From Arthrobacter sp. Leaf141 (GTDB taxonomy: Bacteria > Actinomycetota > Actinomycetes > Actinomycetales > Micrococcaceae), in NCBI RefSeq assembly GCF_001424565.1, contig NZ_LMOL01000034.1, positions 40,891 to 99,780 of the forward strand: a stretch of 58,890 nt of DNA, read 5' to 3'. The notes below the pieces were generated by a model. The model had not been told where the DNA came from, searched no databases, and was given only the letters and a program-made list of their open reading frames with translations. The position numbers were made by a program, and so were the translations under genes. This document shows, piece after piece, positions 1 through 7,433 of the stretch; position 1 is the stretch's first letter, and each line of letters opens with the position of its first letter.

Positions 1-376
1 AAATAAATCTGTCAAGATAGAAATATTTAATATGGTTCATTCCAATGACAGAAGCACTGTATTTTGCGCAGATCCGAACGCCTGGCACCGACAAGGCAAC
101 GTGTGGGATTGGTCAAGATAGGGGGAGATGCCGGGACAGCTTGGCTTGGGATTACAGGCTGCGAGATTTCTCTAGATGGGGCCCCGGGAGGTTTGGGGCG
201 ACGGCTTGCCGAGTACCAAACGCCCCGATCATCCTTCCTCTTGTTCCCTTCTAAATACATCAGGAAAGATTGATGGATGTATTAAATATTTAAATCTGTC
301 ATGACAGAAATATCTCCCATCATCGTCAGATGTTCCTTGAACATAGGCCACCCGGCGCAGAGATCGCGCCCTTCCC
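1..376. other. Non-coding AT-rich flank downstream of rep, candidate origin or partition region
   Basis: No convincing gene lies here; the short reading frames overlap each other on both strands and lack ribosome sites. Both ends are AT-rich (about 1-35 and 280-315) and carry a repeated motif, while the middle is GC-rich. A 12-bp palindrome TTAAATATTTAA lies at 282-293, next to a 14-bp palindrome TCTGTCATGACAGA at 295-308. Such AT-rich repeated DNA beside a plasmid rep gene is often an origin or a partition site; that role is inferred here. Confidence 0.4.
4..313 (+). repeat. Pair of 23-bp direct repeats (4-26 and 291-313)
   Basis: The 23-mers beginning TAAATCTGTCA at 4 and 291 match at 21 of 23 positions. 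The second copy contains the perfect 14-bp palindrome TCTGTCATGACAGA, while the first has decayed on its right arm (TCTGTCAAGATAGA). A further half-site TGACAGAA lies near 46. The copies are 287 bp apart. They could be Rep iterons, partition sites or a repressor operator; the sequence alone does not decide. Confidence 0.55.
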
Positions 377-2257
377 CTATGCTGCCCACTGGATCAACTC
401 ATCAGGAGGGACCCAGTGCTCGTCACGTTCGGCGTCGTACAGGTCTGACTCAGGTACGCGGGAGTTTGCAAAACGATCGAGATAAGCGTGCCAAGCGGCG
501 CGTTCCCGGCGGTTGCGTGCGACGTGGGCCTGGTACTCATCCATCACACCAAGACGAACCGCAAGGGCACTCAGGTTGGTGCTCCCTGTGACGCTCCAAG
601 CTCGACTAACCCGGTAGATCATCGCTAGGGCTTCCATGTTTGCCAGTGCGATATCTACTGCTGATCTGCTAAGCCCTGTGGTGCGGATGATTTCGGCGGT
701 GGTAGGGGAGTGCCGGCCTCGTTCAATGGCTTCGTACACCAGTGCTGCGGGGTCGCTTAGAGCGCGGAACACCGGGCGTATGGCGTGGATTTTCCCTTTT
801 CGCCAGGTCAATTCCCGCGCAAGCTGCTGATACTGCTCCGGAAGCTCAATCAGGTAGACATCGGCAGCTTTGTGCCTGGCATCCATAACTTTGATCAGGA
901 TGCCATCTGATGCAGCCGCGAGGCGGGGGAGAAGCCTCGCGATAGTGGCGTGGTGTTTTCCCAGGGCAACTGCGAGAGTTCGGCATCCGACGTCGACCAG
1001 GTTGGTGTTGTTGGTTCGCATGTAGCCCAGCAGGCCGCGGAGCAGCAGCCGCAGGCTGAGACCTTCGCGGCCATGAGTTTGGATCCGGTGGTCAAGAACA
1101 GCGTAAAGAACATTTTCCAGATCGTTCACGAGTTGGTGGATTGACGCTGGACTGGGCTTGATTGCCCCCCCTGTGGGTTGAGTGAGGCTTGTGTCGTTAA
1201 TAAAGGCATCTTTTCCCCGCCCTTGTGCGGGTGCTTGTTTTTCGCCGGGTGTGCTGCTGGTGAAGGCTTGGGCGTTGGCCCATTCCTTGGGCAGCAGGCG
1301 GCCCTGTTTGCTCCCGTACAGTGCGGCGAGGCCGGGGAACTGCCCAGTGAGCTCCCCGGTGACCTGGGCAAGGGTCCACCCGCAGGCGGCCAGGTGATTC
1401 AGGACCGCCATGCGGGCCTCTGAAGCACTGGCGTAGCGTGCGGTGTCGTAGAGCCCTGTACGTGCTGTGCGACGCAGCGGGGACTCGCTGCCGGCCCCGG
1501 GCAGCGGCATGCGTGTCAGCTGTGGCCGCGGGGACGCTGCAGCCTTGGCCTGGCGGTCCTTCTCAATCCTGTTGCGGCGCAGCTCTGGGGCCAACACAAC
1601 ACGCAAGGCGGCGACGGTGGCGGGAGTGTTGCGGCGGCGCAACACGTCATAAGCCTGGGACAGGGGAGTGATCAGGGTTTGGTGGCCACCGGACTTATGC
1701 GCGGATCCTGGAACACGGATACACCCGTCAGTGAGGTTCTGGTGCGGACTCGGGTCAAGGCTCGTCGCGACCCGGCCCAGGGCTTCAACAAGCTCGCGGG
1801 CCTCGGAGTGGCTGAGGCGTTCCTGCAACGGCACATACAAGTGCCGGCCACCGCTGGGGGAGAAGTCCTCCACGAAGACCACCCCGGCGTCGCCCAGAAG
1901 CGTCCTAAGCAGGGCCGCGTCCGAATCCACCACACCTTTGAGGGCTTTGGAGGTATCCAGGTCCAGGCAGAGCGTGGCTACGGACCCGTCAGTGCCGTGG
2001 AGCATCACCGCAGCCGGCCGATCCGGGACCGTCCTGGTGATCTTCGGGGCAGTGGTGGGGCGGGGGTATTGGAAACGCTGCCCGATCCACCGACCCATCC
2101 GGTAGGTAGGTTGTCCTGCGATCAGAGGCGCCAGCACCCACGCGGCCGCCGGATCCGGCAAAGTGCCGACACTCACGGGCGCGTCCGTTGACGCGGAATC
2201 TGCGTGCGGTACGATAGAGCTATTCCTTCCTCGGGAGGTACAACAAAATCCACCCAC
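377..2257 (-). CDS. Plasmid replication protein with primase-polymerase (AEP) domain
   Basis: The N-terminal third looks like an archaeo-eukaryotic primase/primpol catalytic core. It has a DxD metal motif at LDLDTSK (residues 98-104, D99 and D101), the S-x-G-x-H nucleotide motif SGGRHLYV (135-142, H139), and a basic RVPGSAHKSGG motif (181-191). The C-terminal part (about 480-560) reads like a winged helix, as in plasmid Rep proteins that bind the origin. The 626-residue length fits a primpol-type Rep. The start is uncertain: the GTG used lies inside a CCACCC/GGGTGG hairpin with no ribosome site in front, and an AGGAAGG about 25 nt inside the frame points to a start further in. It lies downstream of the ribbon-helix-helix gene in the same direction. 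I infer that it initiates replication of this replicon. Confidence 0.75.
   Translation of the reverse strand: MGGFCCTSRGRNSSIVPHADSASTDAPVSVGTLPDPAAAWVLAPLIAGQPTYRMGRWIGQRFQYPRPTTAPKITRTVPDRPAAVMLHGTDGSVATLCLDLDTSKALKGVVDSDAALLRTLLGDAGVVFVEDFSPSGGRHLYVPLQERLSHSEARELVEALGRVATSLDPSPHQNLTDGCIRVPGSAHKSGGHQTLITPLSQAYDVLRRRNTPATVAALRVVLAPELRRNRIEKDRQAKAAASPRPQLTRMPLPGAGSESPLRRTARTGLYDTARYASASEARMAVLNHLAACGWTLAQVTGELTGQFPGLAALYGSKQGRLLPKEWANAQAFTSSTPGEKQAPAQGRGKDAFINDTSLTQPTGGAIKPSPASIHQLVNDLENVLYAVLDHRIQTHGREGLSLRLLLRGLLGYMRTNNTNLVDVGCRTLAVALGKHHATIARLLPRLAAASDGILIKVMDARHKAADVYLIELPEQYQQLARELTWRKGKIHAIRPVFRALSDPAALVYEAIERGRHSPTTAEIIRTTGLSRSAVDIALANMEALAMIYRVSRAWSVTGSTNLSALAVRLGVMDEYQAHVARNRRERAAWHAYLDRFANSRVPESDLYDAERDEHWVPPDELIQWAA
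2188..2215 (+). promoter_or_regulatory. Promoter antisense to the rep start
   Basis: TTGACG at 2188-2193 and TACGAT at 2210-2215 are separated by 16 bp, close to the vegetative consensus for a high-GC actinobacterium. It points against rep, from within the first codons of its reading frame, so transcription would begin near 2222 and cross the rep leader. Confidence 0.6.
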
Positions 2258-2357
2258 TGGGTGGGTGTTGATAAAAGTTCAGATCGTGTCCCGCCAAGAA
2301 CGAGATCTGAACGTATTCTTAGACGAAGGCCCGCCTAGTGCGGGCCTTCAACTTTTA
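2222..2357 (+). ncRNA. Candidate countertranscribed RNA controlling rep
   Basis: A transcript from the promoter at 2188-2215 would run about 135 nt and stop at the hairpin at 2325-2349 followed by TTTT (2353-2356). It would be fully complementary to the leader and start region of the rep message. It contains further folds: CCACCC/GGGTGG around 2249-2263, and TTCAGATC (2278-2285) with GATCTGAA (2304-2311). The order ribbon-helix-helix gene, antisense RNA, rep is the arrangement known from copG-RNAII-repB of pMV158-type plasmids, although the Rep here is of a different class. The RNA is predicted, not shown. Confidence 0.55.
2325..2349 (+). terminator. Hairpin terminator in the rep leader
   Basis: A perfect 10-bp stem (2325-2334 with 2340-2349, GAAGGCCCGC/GCGGGCCTTC) has a 5-nt loop. 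On the plus strand AACTTTT follows, which suits an intrinsic terminator of the antisense RNA. On the minus strand no U-run follows, so messages from the ribbon-helix-helix gene into rep could read through. Confidence 0.65.
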
Positions 2358-2558
2358 ACTGGCCAAAGCGATAGGCAGAGCCTCCTGGCCGTCGGTATGG
2401 CTTAAGTCAATGGTCTTTAAGTAGTTGCCGACGAGGGCAGCAACAAGATCGTTCTTGCTCCTGCCCGTCATATCTGTGAAGGCCTTCAGCTTCTCGGCGT
2501 CGGCTACGGGCAAGCGAACGGTGATGTTTCTGCGATCGCCCTTGAACGGCTGCGGCAT
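2355..2558 (-). CDS. Ribbon-helix-helix (CopG-like) DNA-binding protein
   Basis: This 67-residue protein has the plan of a MetJ/Arc/CopG repressor: a basic N-terminal strand NITVRLPVADAEKL, then two helices through the turn TGRSKNDLV. A GAGGGAG ribosome site precedes the ATG. It lies directly upstream of rep in the same direction, with a 17-bp palindrome in its own promoter region. The likely role is autoregulated repression of the cop-rep unit and so copy-number control. A partition or antitoxin role is possible but there is no partner toxin beside it. Confidence 0.7.
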   Translation of the reverse strand: MPQPFKGDRRNITVRLPVADAEKLKAFTDMTGRSKNDLVAALVGNYLKTIDLSHTDGQEALPIALAS

Positions 2559-2595
2559 GTCGTTTCACTCCCTCAACTTGTAGACACTCACCATA

Positions 2596-2612
2596 GAACC
2601 TGAAACAGGTTC
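2596..2612. promoter_or_regulatory. Palindromic operator upstream of the CopG-like gene
   Basis: GAACCTG-N3-CAGGTTC is a perfect 7-bp inverted repeat. It lies 38 bp upstream of the start codon, between a weak TTAATT (-35-like) and TATGGT (-10-like) on the minus strand. The position suits autorepression by the ribbon-helix-helix protein; binding is inferred. Confidence 0.55.
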
Positions 2613-2628
2613 AATTAAGTGGGAGCCG

Positions 2629-2961
2629 CTAGGGCGTGTCGCGCCCCTGTATATAAGCGGAGTTTTTTTCAACAGCGTCTTTCAGCATCCCCGGTTTCAG
2701 CGCGAACAGTACATGGTGCCCTTGCCGCGGCGGCTGGATGCTAGCCACTACGGCTCCTAGCTCTTCAAGCTGGTCCAGGTGTCGCTGAACTGTTTGATAG
2801 CGGGTGCCGATCGCTGTCGCCATCTCACCAGATGTCGCGCCTTGTGGGTGTTGAGTGAGATACCGCAATATCGCGACTCTCAATGCAGGGATGCCCAAAA
2901 TTTCCGTCATGACTGCAATGTCTTGCGGCATGGGCGATGAGGGACTGACATAGCGCGGCAT
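2629..2961 (-). CDS. Winged-helix (ArsR-like) transcriptional regulator
   Basis: The protein carries a typical winged helix: ILRYLTQHPQGATSGEMATAI, then a recognition helix around RYQTVQRHLDQLEELG, and a wing ending VVASIQPP. No metal-binding cysteine cluster is seen, so a metal sensor is not supported. I place the start at the ATG for MPRY, about 110 residues long. A TAGGAGG abuts this ATG with no spacer, so the ATG of MPQDIAVM a few codons inside is an alternative. A longer reading would begin inside the 49-bp palindrome just upstream. It probably regulates replication or transfer genes, possibly through that palindrome. Confidence 0.6.
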   Translation of the reverse strand: MPRYVSPSSPMPQDIAVMTEILGIPALRVAILRYLTQHPQGATSGEMATAIGTRYQTVQRHLDQLEELGAVVASIQPPRQGHHVLFALKPGMLKDAVEKNSAYIQGRDTP

Positions 2962-2983
2962 CCTCCTATTTTGTCTTACCGCT

Positions 2984-3032
2984 TTCCTTCTTCCACTGTA
3001 ATGCATTAAATGCATTACAGTGGAAGAAGGAA
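2984..3032. repeat. 49-bp perfect palindrome (24-bp arms, 1-nt centre)
   Basis: The left arm 2984-3007 is the exact reverse complement of the right arm 3009-3032, with one A at the centre. The core is ACTGTAATGCATT and its complement. It separates the minus-strand replication/regulator genes from the plus-strand transfer operon. It could be an operator for the adjacent winged-helix protein, a nicking or processing site, or a cruciform-forming origin element. Confidence 0.8.
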
Positions 3033-3142
3033 TCGATGCAGCTCGATTCGGTGATGTGACAAGCGCATTAACAGAGAAGTGTGCAAGATAGCGGGTTGGT
3101 CCTTACCGCGAACGGTATGTGGCCGTCTGGAGGTAGAAGTTC

Positions 3143-3388
3143 GTGTCTGAGGGGGACAGGATGACAGTTTTGCCGTTTGCAACAACTTGGCCAGTGCTAG
3201 TCCTCGACAGCCCGAACGTCGCGTGCCTGGTGACCGGCCACCCAACAGGGTCGTGCTTCCACGACCATCGCTCTGGGATCGCGGTCCGTGTTCGTAACCC
3301 CGGCTTAGCGCTTCGTGTGCAGGCTGCTGGCCCGTTGTGGCTCAGGGATTCCTGGTATCGCCGCTATCTGAAGACCAGGTCCCGATGA
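3143..3388 (+). CDS. Small hypothetical protein opening the transfer operon
   Basis: An 81-codon frame begins at a GTG that follows GGAGG by 9 nt. An in-frame ATG at 3161, preceded by GGGGGACAGG, is a second possible start. The stop overlaps the next start as ATGA (3385-3388), an arrangement seen several times later in this operon, which supports a real, translationally coupled gene. I recognise no domain; the protein is basic at its end (WYRRYLKTRSR) and has a short hydrophobic stretch near residues 14-28. Confidence 0.45.
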   Translation: MSEGDRMTVLPFATTWPVLVLDSPNVACLVTGHPTGSCFHDHRSGIAVRVRNPGLALRVQAAGPLWLRDSWYRRYLKTRSR

Positions 3389-4467
3389 AGCCGAATAAGA
3401 GCTTGGCTGTTGGCGCGATGGTCGCTGTACCGGCATTGTTTTTCGGCCTGATTTTTTCGATGCTTCTTCTACTGGCGCCGGCTAAGACTGCTGCGGCGGA
3501 TTGCGGCCCTGCCATCTCTGTGGCAATTAGCCCCGATACCAAAGTCGAGGGATACAGCACTGAGCAGCTGCAGAATGCTGCCGCGATCATGGGTGCCGGG
3601 AAGGCCCTGGATCTTTCGGTGAAGGGTCAGATGATCAGCGTGATGGTCTCCCTGGGGGAATCCGGTCTGCGGGTCCTGGACTACGGTGACGGTCCGGGCC
3701 CGGATTCGCGGGGGTTGTTCCAGCAGCGCGATAACGGTGCGTGGGGTTCCTACGCGGACCGCATGGACCCGGCCATCAGTGCCACGAACTTCATCAAGGC
3801 CCTGCAGAAGGTCGAGGGCTGGGAACTGCTCGAGCCGACGATTGCCGGTAACAGGGTCCAGCGGAACGCGGACCCGTATCACTACGCCAAGTACTGGCCC
3901 GAGGCCATCAAGCTCGTCCAGGGACTTTCGAATGAGAAGTTTGACCTGTCCGGCAGCGACTGCGCCATTCCTGGGCAGTCCGGGGCCGGGGACGACTACC
4001 CCTACAAGGACTCACCGACCTGGCTGCAGGCAGGCGCCGGGGCGGCCGCAACTTCCCCGATGGGAATGTTTTACCGCGAATGCGTGGACTTCGCCCTATG
4101 GCGGGTCAACCAGCAGATGGGTTCCACCGCTGAACCGTTCAAGTACCTCAACGGCAACTTCCGCCCTGACGGGCAAGGCCTGGGCTCGGCCCTGACGTGG
4201 AAGGCCGGCTGGGACGCCAAGGGCTGGCCCACTGGGGGAACGCCCCGGGTGGGTGCCGTTGTTTGGTACGCGCCCGGGGCCGGGGGAGCGGACCCGACGT
4301 TCGGGCACGTCGCGGTGGTCAAGGAAGTCAAGGACGACGGGACTTATCTCGAAGAGGGCTACAACGGCAACCCGCCCCCGGATGACCACAACTACTACAC
4401 CCGCACCGTGTCCAACGGTGTCCCGTCAGCTTTCCTGTATCTGCCGACCCAAGAGGAGAAGAAGTGA
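3385..4467 (+). CDS. Secreted peptidoglycan hydrolase with CHAP domain (VirB1-like)
   Basis: The 360-residue product starts with a membrane anchor or signal (about 8-30), followed by a lysozyme/transglycosylase-like domain (about 55-180; GESGLR with E92, and SRGLFQQR) and a C-terminal CHAP amidase/peptidase domain (about 205-355; catalytic C233 in RECVDF and H308 in GHVAVV). Such two-domain wall hydrolases open peptidoglycan locally for a conjugation channel in Gram-positive bacteria. The ATG at 3385 overlaps the preceding stop. The stop overlaps the next start by 4 nt, so the genes are coupled. It acts outside the membrane. Confidence 0.85.
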   Translation: MKPNKSLAVGAMVAVPALFFGLIFSMLLLLAPAKTAAADCGPAISVAISPDTKVEGYSTEQLQNAAAIMGAGKALDLSVKGQMISVMVSLGESGLRVLDYGDGPGPDSRGLFQQRDNGAWGSYADRMDPAISATNFIKALQKVEGWELLEPTIAGNRVQRNADPYHYAKYWPEAIKLVQGLSNEKFDLSGSDCAIPGQSGAGDDYPYKDSPTWLQAGAGAAATSPMGMFYRECVDFALWRVNQQMGSTAEPFKYLNGNFRPDGQGLGSALTWKAGWDAKGWPTGGTPRVGAVVWYAPGAGGADPTFGHVAVVKEVKDDGTYLEEGYNGNPPPDDHNYYTRTVSNGVPSAFLYLPTQEEKK

Positions 4468-4976
4468 AAAAGCCCCTGGCCCTGATCATCACAGCCCTGC
4501 TGTGTGCCGGGTGCGCCCCGGCCGCAAACACCACCCCAGCGACCCCGGAACCCACCACGGCAACCCCGTCGGCCCCGGTGTCACTGAGTGTCAGCAGTGG
4601 CCCGCAGGCCCCCGGCGGGACCGTGCCGGCAACGATCGGCCTGAGCTGGGACGCAGAGAGCAAGGACGCCGCCGTGGAGGTGGCCGGTAAGGCCATGGCG
4701 GACTTCGCCCGCCCGGGCATGGAGGAAAAGCAGTGGGCCAATGACCTTGCCCGCTGGCTCACCGCCCAGGCCACAGCCGACTACTCGGCCGTGGATCCTG
4801 CGAACATCCCGGCCAGCGCCGTCACCGGGAAAGCCACCTTGAGCGTCGATGAAGCCAACGGCTACGGCGTTATCGCCAAGGTCCCCACGAACGCCGGGAC
4901 CTACACCCTCCAGCTGCTCCGCACCGGCCAGGACGCCCCCTGGAAGGTCAACCGACTCACCCCACCCAGCGCCTGA
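4464..4976 (+). CDS. Predicted transfer-operon lipoprotein
   Basis: This 170-residue protein begins with a short signal peptide and a lipobox-like LLCAGC with the lipidated cysteine at residue 17. A proline/threonine-rich linker follows to about 45, then a compact domain. GTG is the start, overlapping the stop of the CHAP gene. I do not recognise the folded domain; its size and its content (ADYSAVDPANIPASAVTG, VNRLTP) suggest a small extracytoplasmic domain, perhaps NTF2-like as in other conjugation proteins. It probably sits at the outer face of the transfer machine. Confidence 0.6.
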   Translation: MKKPLALIITALLCAGCAPAANTTPATPEPTTATPSAPVSLSVSSGPQAPGGTVPATIGLSWDAESKDAAVEVAGKAMADFARPGMEEKQWANDLARWLTAQATADYSAVDPANIPASAVTGKATLSVDEANGYGVIAKVPTNAGTYTLQLLRTGQDAPWKVNRLTPPSA

Positions 4977-5039
4977 CCAGGCCCCTGCACTTCTTCTCCA
5001 CCCACCCCACAGAAACACAGACACTAAGGATGAGGTTCC

Positions 5040-6476
5040 ATGAGCACCACACCAGAGGTTCTGGCCTTCCCCAACATCAAGGCCATCATCAGCGCCAACG
5101 GCACAGCCGAGGTGATCGTCGCCGGGAACTCCCGCGTCGTCCCGGAAGGAACGTCCCTGCAGGAGCTGCGCGATAACGCCCTCGCCCTGGTCCTCACGGA
5201 AGCAAAGACACTCCAGCGGGCCGTGCGGGTCAGTATCGAAGACCCCGAAGGCCAGGGGGAACTCATCGTTCACCCGGACAGCCGGGTCGAGTCCGTCTCC
5301 TACGACACCAAACCCACCCGCCGCAGGGCAGAAGCACCCACCACCCCGGAAACGGCAGCGCCGGCTGTGATCAGGACAGTCCCCACCGCCGCGCCCGCCC
5401 CCGTCCGGGCACCGGAACAGCCGACCGTCAGGAAACCGGTGAGCCCGCGTCCGGCAGCAGTTCAGGTGCCGGCGGCCGCCACTGTCGATGCCGCCCCGGC
5501 AGCGGCGGAGGCTCCGGCGACGCGGCGGAGTTTGAAGGACACCTCGTTCCTGGTCAGCGCCCCGGTCCTGGAACCGGCCACGCAGGGCTGGCGCGGTTCC
5601 CTGACCCGGTTGGGCTTCCGGATGGATCCTTCCCCGGAAGAACTCGCCGAACGTGAAGATATCCGCACGGTCAGCCAGCACTGGCCCGGCCCGCGAACCA
5701 TCGCGGTGGTTAACCGCAAGGGCGGGGCGAATAAGACCCCGACCGTGGTGATGCTCTCGGCGATCCTTGCCCGCTACAGCGGCGCGGCCACCGTCGCCTG
5801 GGATAACAACGAGTCCCAGGGAACCCTGGGCTGGCGGACCGAGAAAGGTGCCCATGACCGCAGTGTCCTGGACCTGATCGATTCCTCCACCGAGCTGCTT
5901 TCCCCGTCCACGAACGCGGCCGAAATCGCCAAGTTCGTACACCACCAAACCGCCGACAAATTCGATGTGCTGCGTTCGGATGAGAACGAAGAAGGCGACC
6001 ATGAAGTCACCGCTGAGGAAGTGGACATCGCCCACCAGGTCCTCACCCGCTACTACCGGCTCGTGGTCATGGACTCCGGTAACACCGCCCGGGCAGCGAA
6101 CTGGCGCCGGATGATCGACCACACCAACCAGCTCGTCGTCCCCGTCACCGCGATCGAGGACCGCGCCGAAGCTGCACGGCTGACCCTGCAGACCCTCGAA
6201 TCCCGTGGTGGCCACGACGCCGAACTGGCCCGCAACGCCGTGGTGATCGTCTCCGAATCCACCGACGCCAAACGCAGCATGAGCGGCGACGCCCTCAAAC
6301 GCGCCAAAGCCGAAGCCCAAAGAATCGCCGACGGCTTCGAACCCTTCGTCCGGGCCGTCGTCCGGATCCCCTACGACCCCGCCCTGGTCAACGGACCCAT
6401 CCGCTATGAAGCCCTCCAGCCCGCAACCCAACGGGCCTGGCTGGCAGCCGCAGCCGCGGTCGCCAACGGCTTCTAA
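5040..6476 (+). CDS. ParA/MinD-like ATPase of the conjugation cluster
   Basis: The 478-residue protein has an N-terminal domain of about 90 residues, a proline/alanine-rich linker (about 95-165) and a C-terminal P-loop ATPase. The Walker A motif is KGGANKT (227-233): the first lysine typical of the deviant ParA/MinD motif is kept, but the usual G before the second K is N. A DNNESQGTLGW switch-like segment and the VVMDSGN motif follow. A chromosome-type partition role is less likely, because it is embedded in the transfer operon with no parB next to it. A role in positioning or loading the transfer apparatus is inferred. AGGATGAGGTTCC precedes the ATG. Confidence 0.7.
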   Translation: MSTTPEVLAFPNIKAIISANGTAEVIVAGNSRVVPEGTSLQELRDNALALVLTEAKTLQRAVRVSIEDPEGQGELIVHPDSRVESVSYDTKPTRRRAEAPTTPETAAPAVIRTVPTAAPAPVRAPEQPTVRKPVSPRPAAVQVPAAATVDAAPAAAEAPATRRSLKDTSFLVSAPVLEPATQGWRGSLTRLGFRMDPSPEELAEREDIRTVSQHWPGPRTIAVVNRKGGANKTPTVVMLSAILARYSGAATVAWDNNESQGTLGWRTEKGAHDRSVLDLIDSSTELLSPSTNAAEIAKFVHHQTADKFDVLRSDENEEGDHEVTAEEVDIAHQVLTRYYRLVVMDSGNTARAANWRRMIDHTNQLVVPVTAIEDRAEAARLTLQTLESRGGHDAELARNAVVIVSESTDAKRSMSGDALKRAKAEAQRIADGFEPFVRAVVRIPYDPALVNGPIRYEALQPATQRAWLAAAAAVANGF

Positions 6477-6513
6477 CCCCACTCAACTCACGTTCTGAAA
6501 GGAGGAAAACACG

Positions 6514-7122
6514 ATGTCACTGTCCCTGAACCCCTGGATCACCAAACCCGCCACCGGGACCGAACCCACTGAGGACACGCTAATCGTGGATGCGCCGCCG
6601 GCTCCGGTGATCAGTGCCCCGCTCCGGGGCATGGTTGAACCCGATACCGCTGACCGCCTGGGCCAGGCCACCATGACCGGCACCGCAGCGCTGTGGGTCC
6701 TCGGGACCCACGGCGGGGCCGGGGAAACCCGGCTCGCTGACCTGCTCGACGGAGCCCGGGCCACCGGCCATCACTGGCCCCTCACCGGTACCGGCCCGGC
6801 ACCGAAGGTGCTGCTGGTCTGCCGGGCAGACATGCGCGGGCTGACCTCCGCCCAGGCAGCCCTCACCCAATGGGCCTCCGGAGCCGCCCCGGACGTGGAG
6901 CTGCTCGGCCTCGCCGTCCTGGCCGACGCCCCGGGCAAAACCCCCAAACCCTTACGGGACTTCGCGGCGATCATCGGCGGCGGGGCACCCCGGCTCTGGA
7001 CCCTGCCCTGGGTCGAGTCCTGGCGGCACGCCGCTACGGTCACACCGCCGGCAGCCCGTGAATACCAACGCTTCATCACCGATCTGGCCGCCTTGGCCAC
7101 CACACCCGGCACCACCCACTGA
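6514..7122 (+). CDS. DUF6668-like protein with degenerate P-loop
   Basis: This 202-residue protein matches my memory of the DUF6668 proteins of actinobacterial transfer clusters. Its motif LGTHGGAGETRLADLL lines up with a ParA-type P-loop, but the lysine before T is replaced by E, so ATP hydrolysis is unlikely. KVLLVCRADMRGL and a C-terminal LWTLPWVESWR follow. GGAGG precedes the ATG. It follows the ParA-like gene closely and may be its inactive partner. Confidence 0.6.
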   Translation: MSLSLNPWITKPATGTEPTEDTLIVDAPPAPVISAPLRGMVEPDTADRLGQATMTGTAALWVLGTHGGAGETRLADLLDGARATGHHWPLTGTGPAPKVLLVCRADMRGLTSAQAALTQWASGAAPDVELLGLAVLADAPGKTPKPLRDFAAIIGGGAPRLWTLPWVESWRHAATVTPPAAREYQRFITDLAALATTPGTTH

Positions 7123-7135
7123 AAGGTCTCTCACC

Positions 7136-7405
7136 ATGAACAACTTCGTAACCATCGCCACGTCCGTGATCCCCAACCCGACCCCCGTCGTTCCCCCCGA
7201 AGCACGCGGCCTGCTCACCGTCCTGAACTGGGCCTCCGGTATCGGCCTGGTCCTGGGCGTGCTGGGCATCATCATCGTCGGCATCGGCATGGTCATCCAG
7301 CTCCAGCGCGGCGAAGGCGCCCAAGCCATCGGCAAACTCGGCTGGGTCCTGCTCGGCTGCATCATCATCACCGGCGCCGCCGGCATCGTCCGCGCCTTCG
7401 TCTAA
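7136..7405 (+). CDS. Small two-span membrane protein, pilin/VirB2-like in layout
   Basis: I start this at the ATG at 7136, after AAAGG; an upstream in-frame ATG lies inside DUF6668. The 89 residues contain two hydrophobic helices (about 33-54 and 68-87) separated by a short charged loop QLQRGEGAQ. Size and topology resemble TrbC/VirB2-type pilin subunits and the small membrane proteins seen at this place in actinobacterial transfer operons. No signal peptidase site is clear, so pilin identity is inferred. Confidence 0.6.
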   Translation: MNNFVTIATSVIPNPTPVVPPEARGLLTVLNWASGIGLVLGVLGIIIVGIGMVIQLQRGEGAQAIGKLGWVLLGCIIITGAAGIVRAFV

Positions 7406-7433
7406 ACCACACCACAAACGGGAAGGTTCAGCC

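Noticed and set aside
1668..2191. Plus-strand frames of 145 and 170 codons
   Set aside because: Antisense to the primase domain of Rep and without features of their own.
2577..2583. TTGTAGA near the CopG-like promoter as a fourth BlaI site
   Set aside because: Only one half-site; the other arm does not match.
4581..6482. 633-codon open frame on the minus strand
   Set aside because: It is antisense to the lipoprotein and ParA-like genes, glycine/valine-rich as expected of GC-rich shadow frames, and has no ribosome site or domain.
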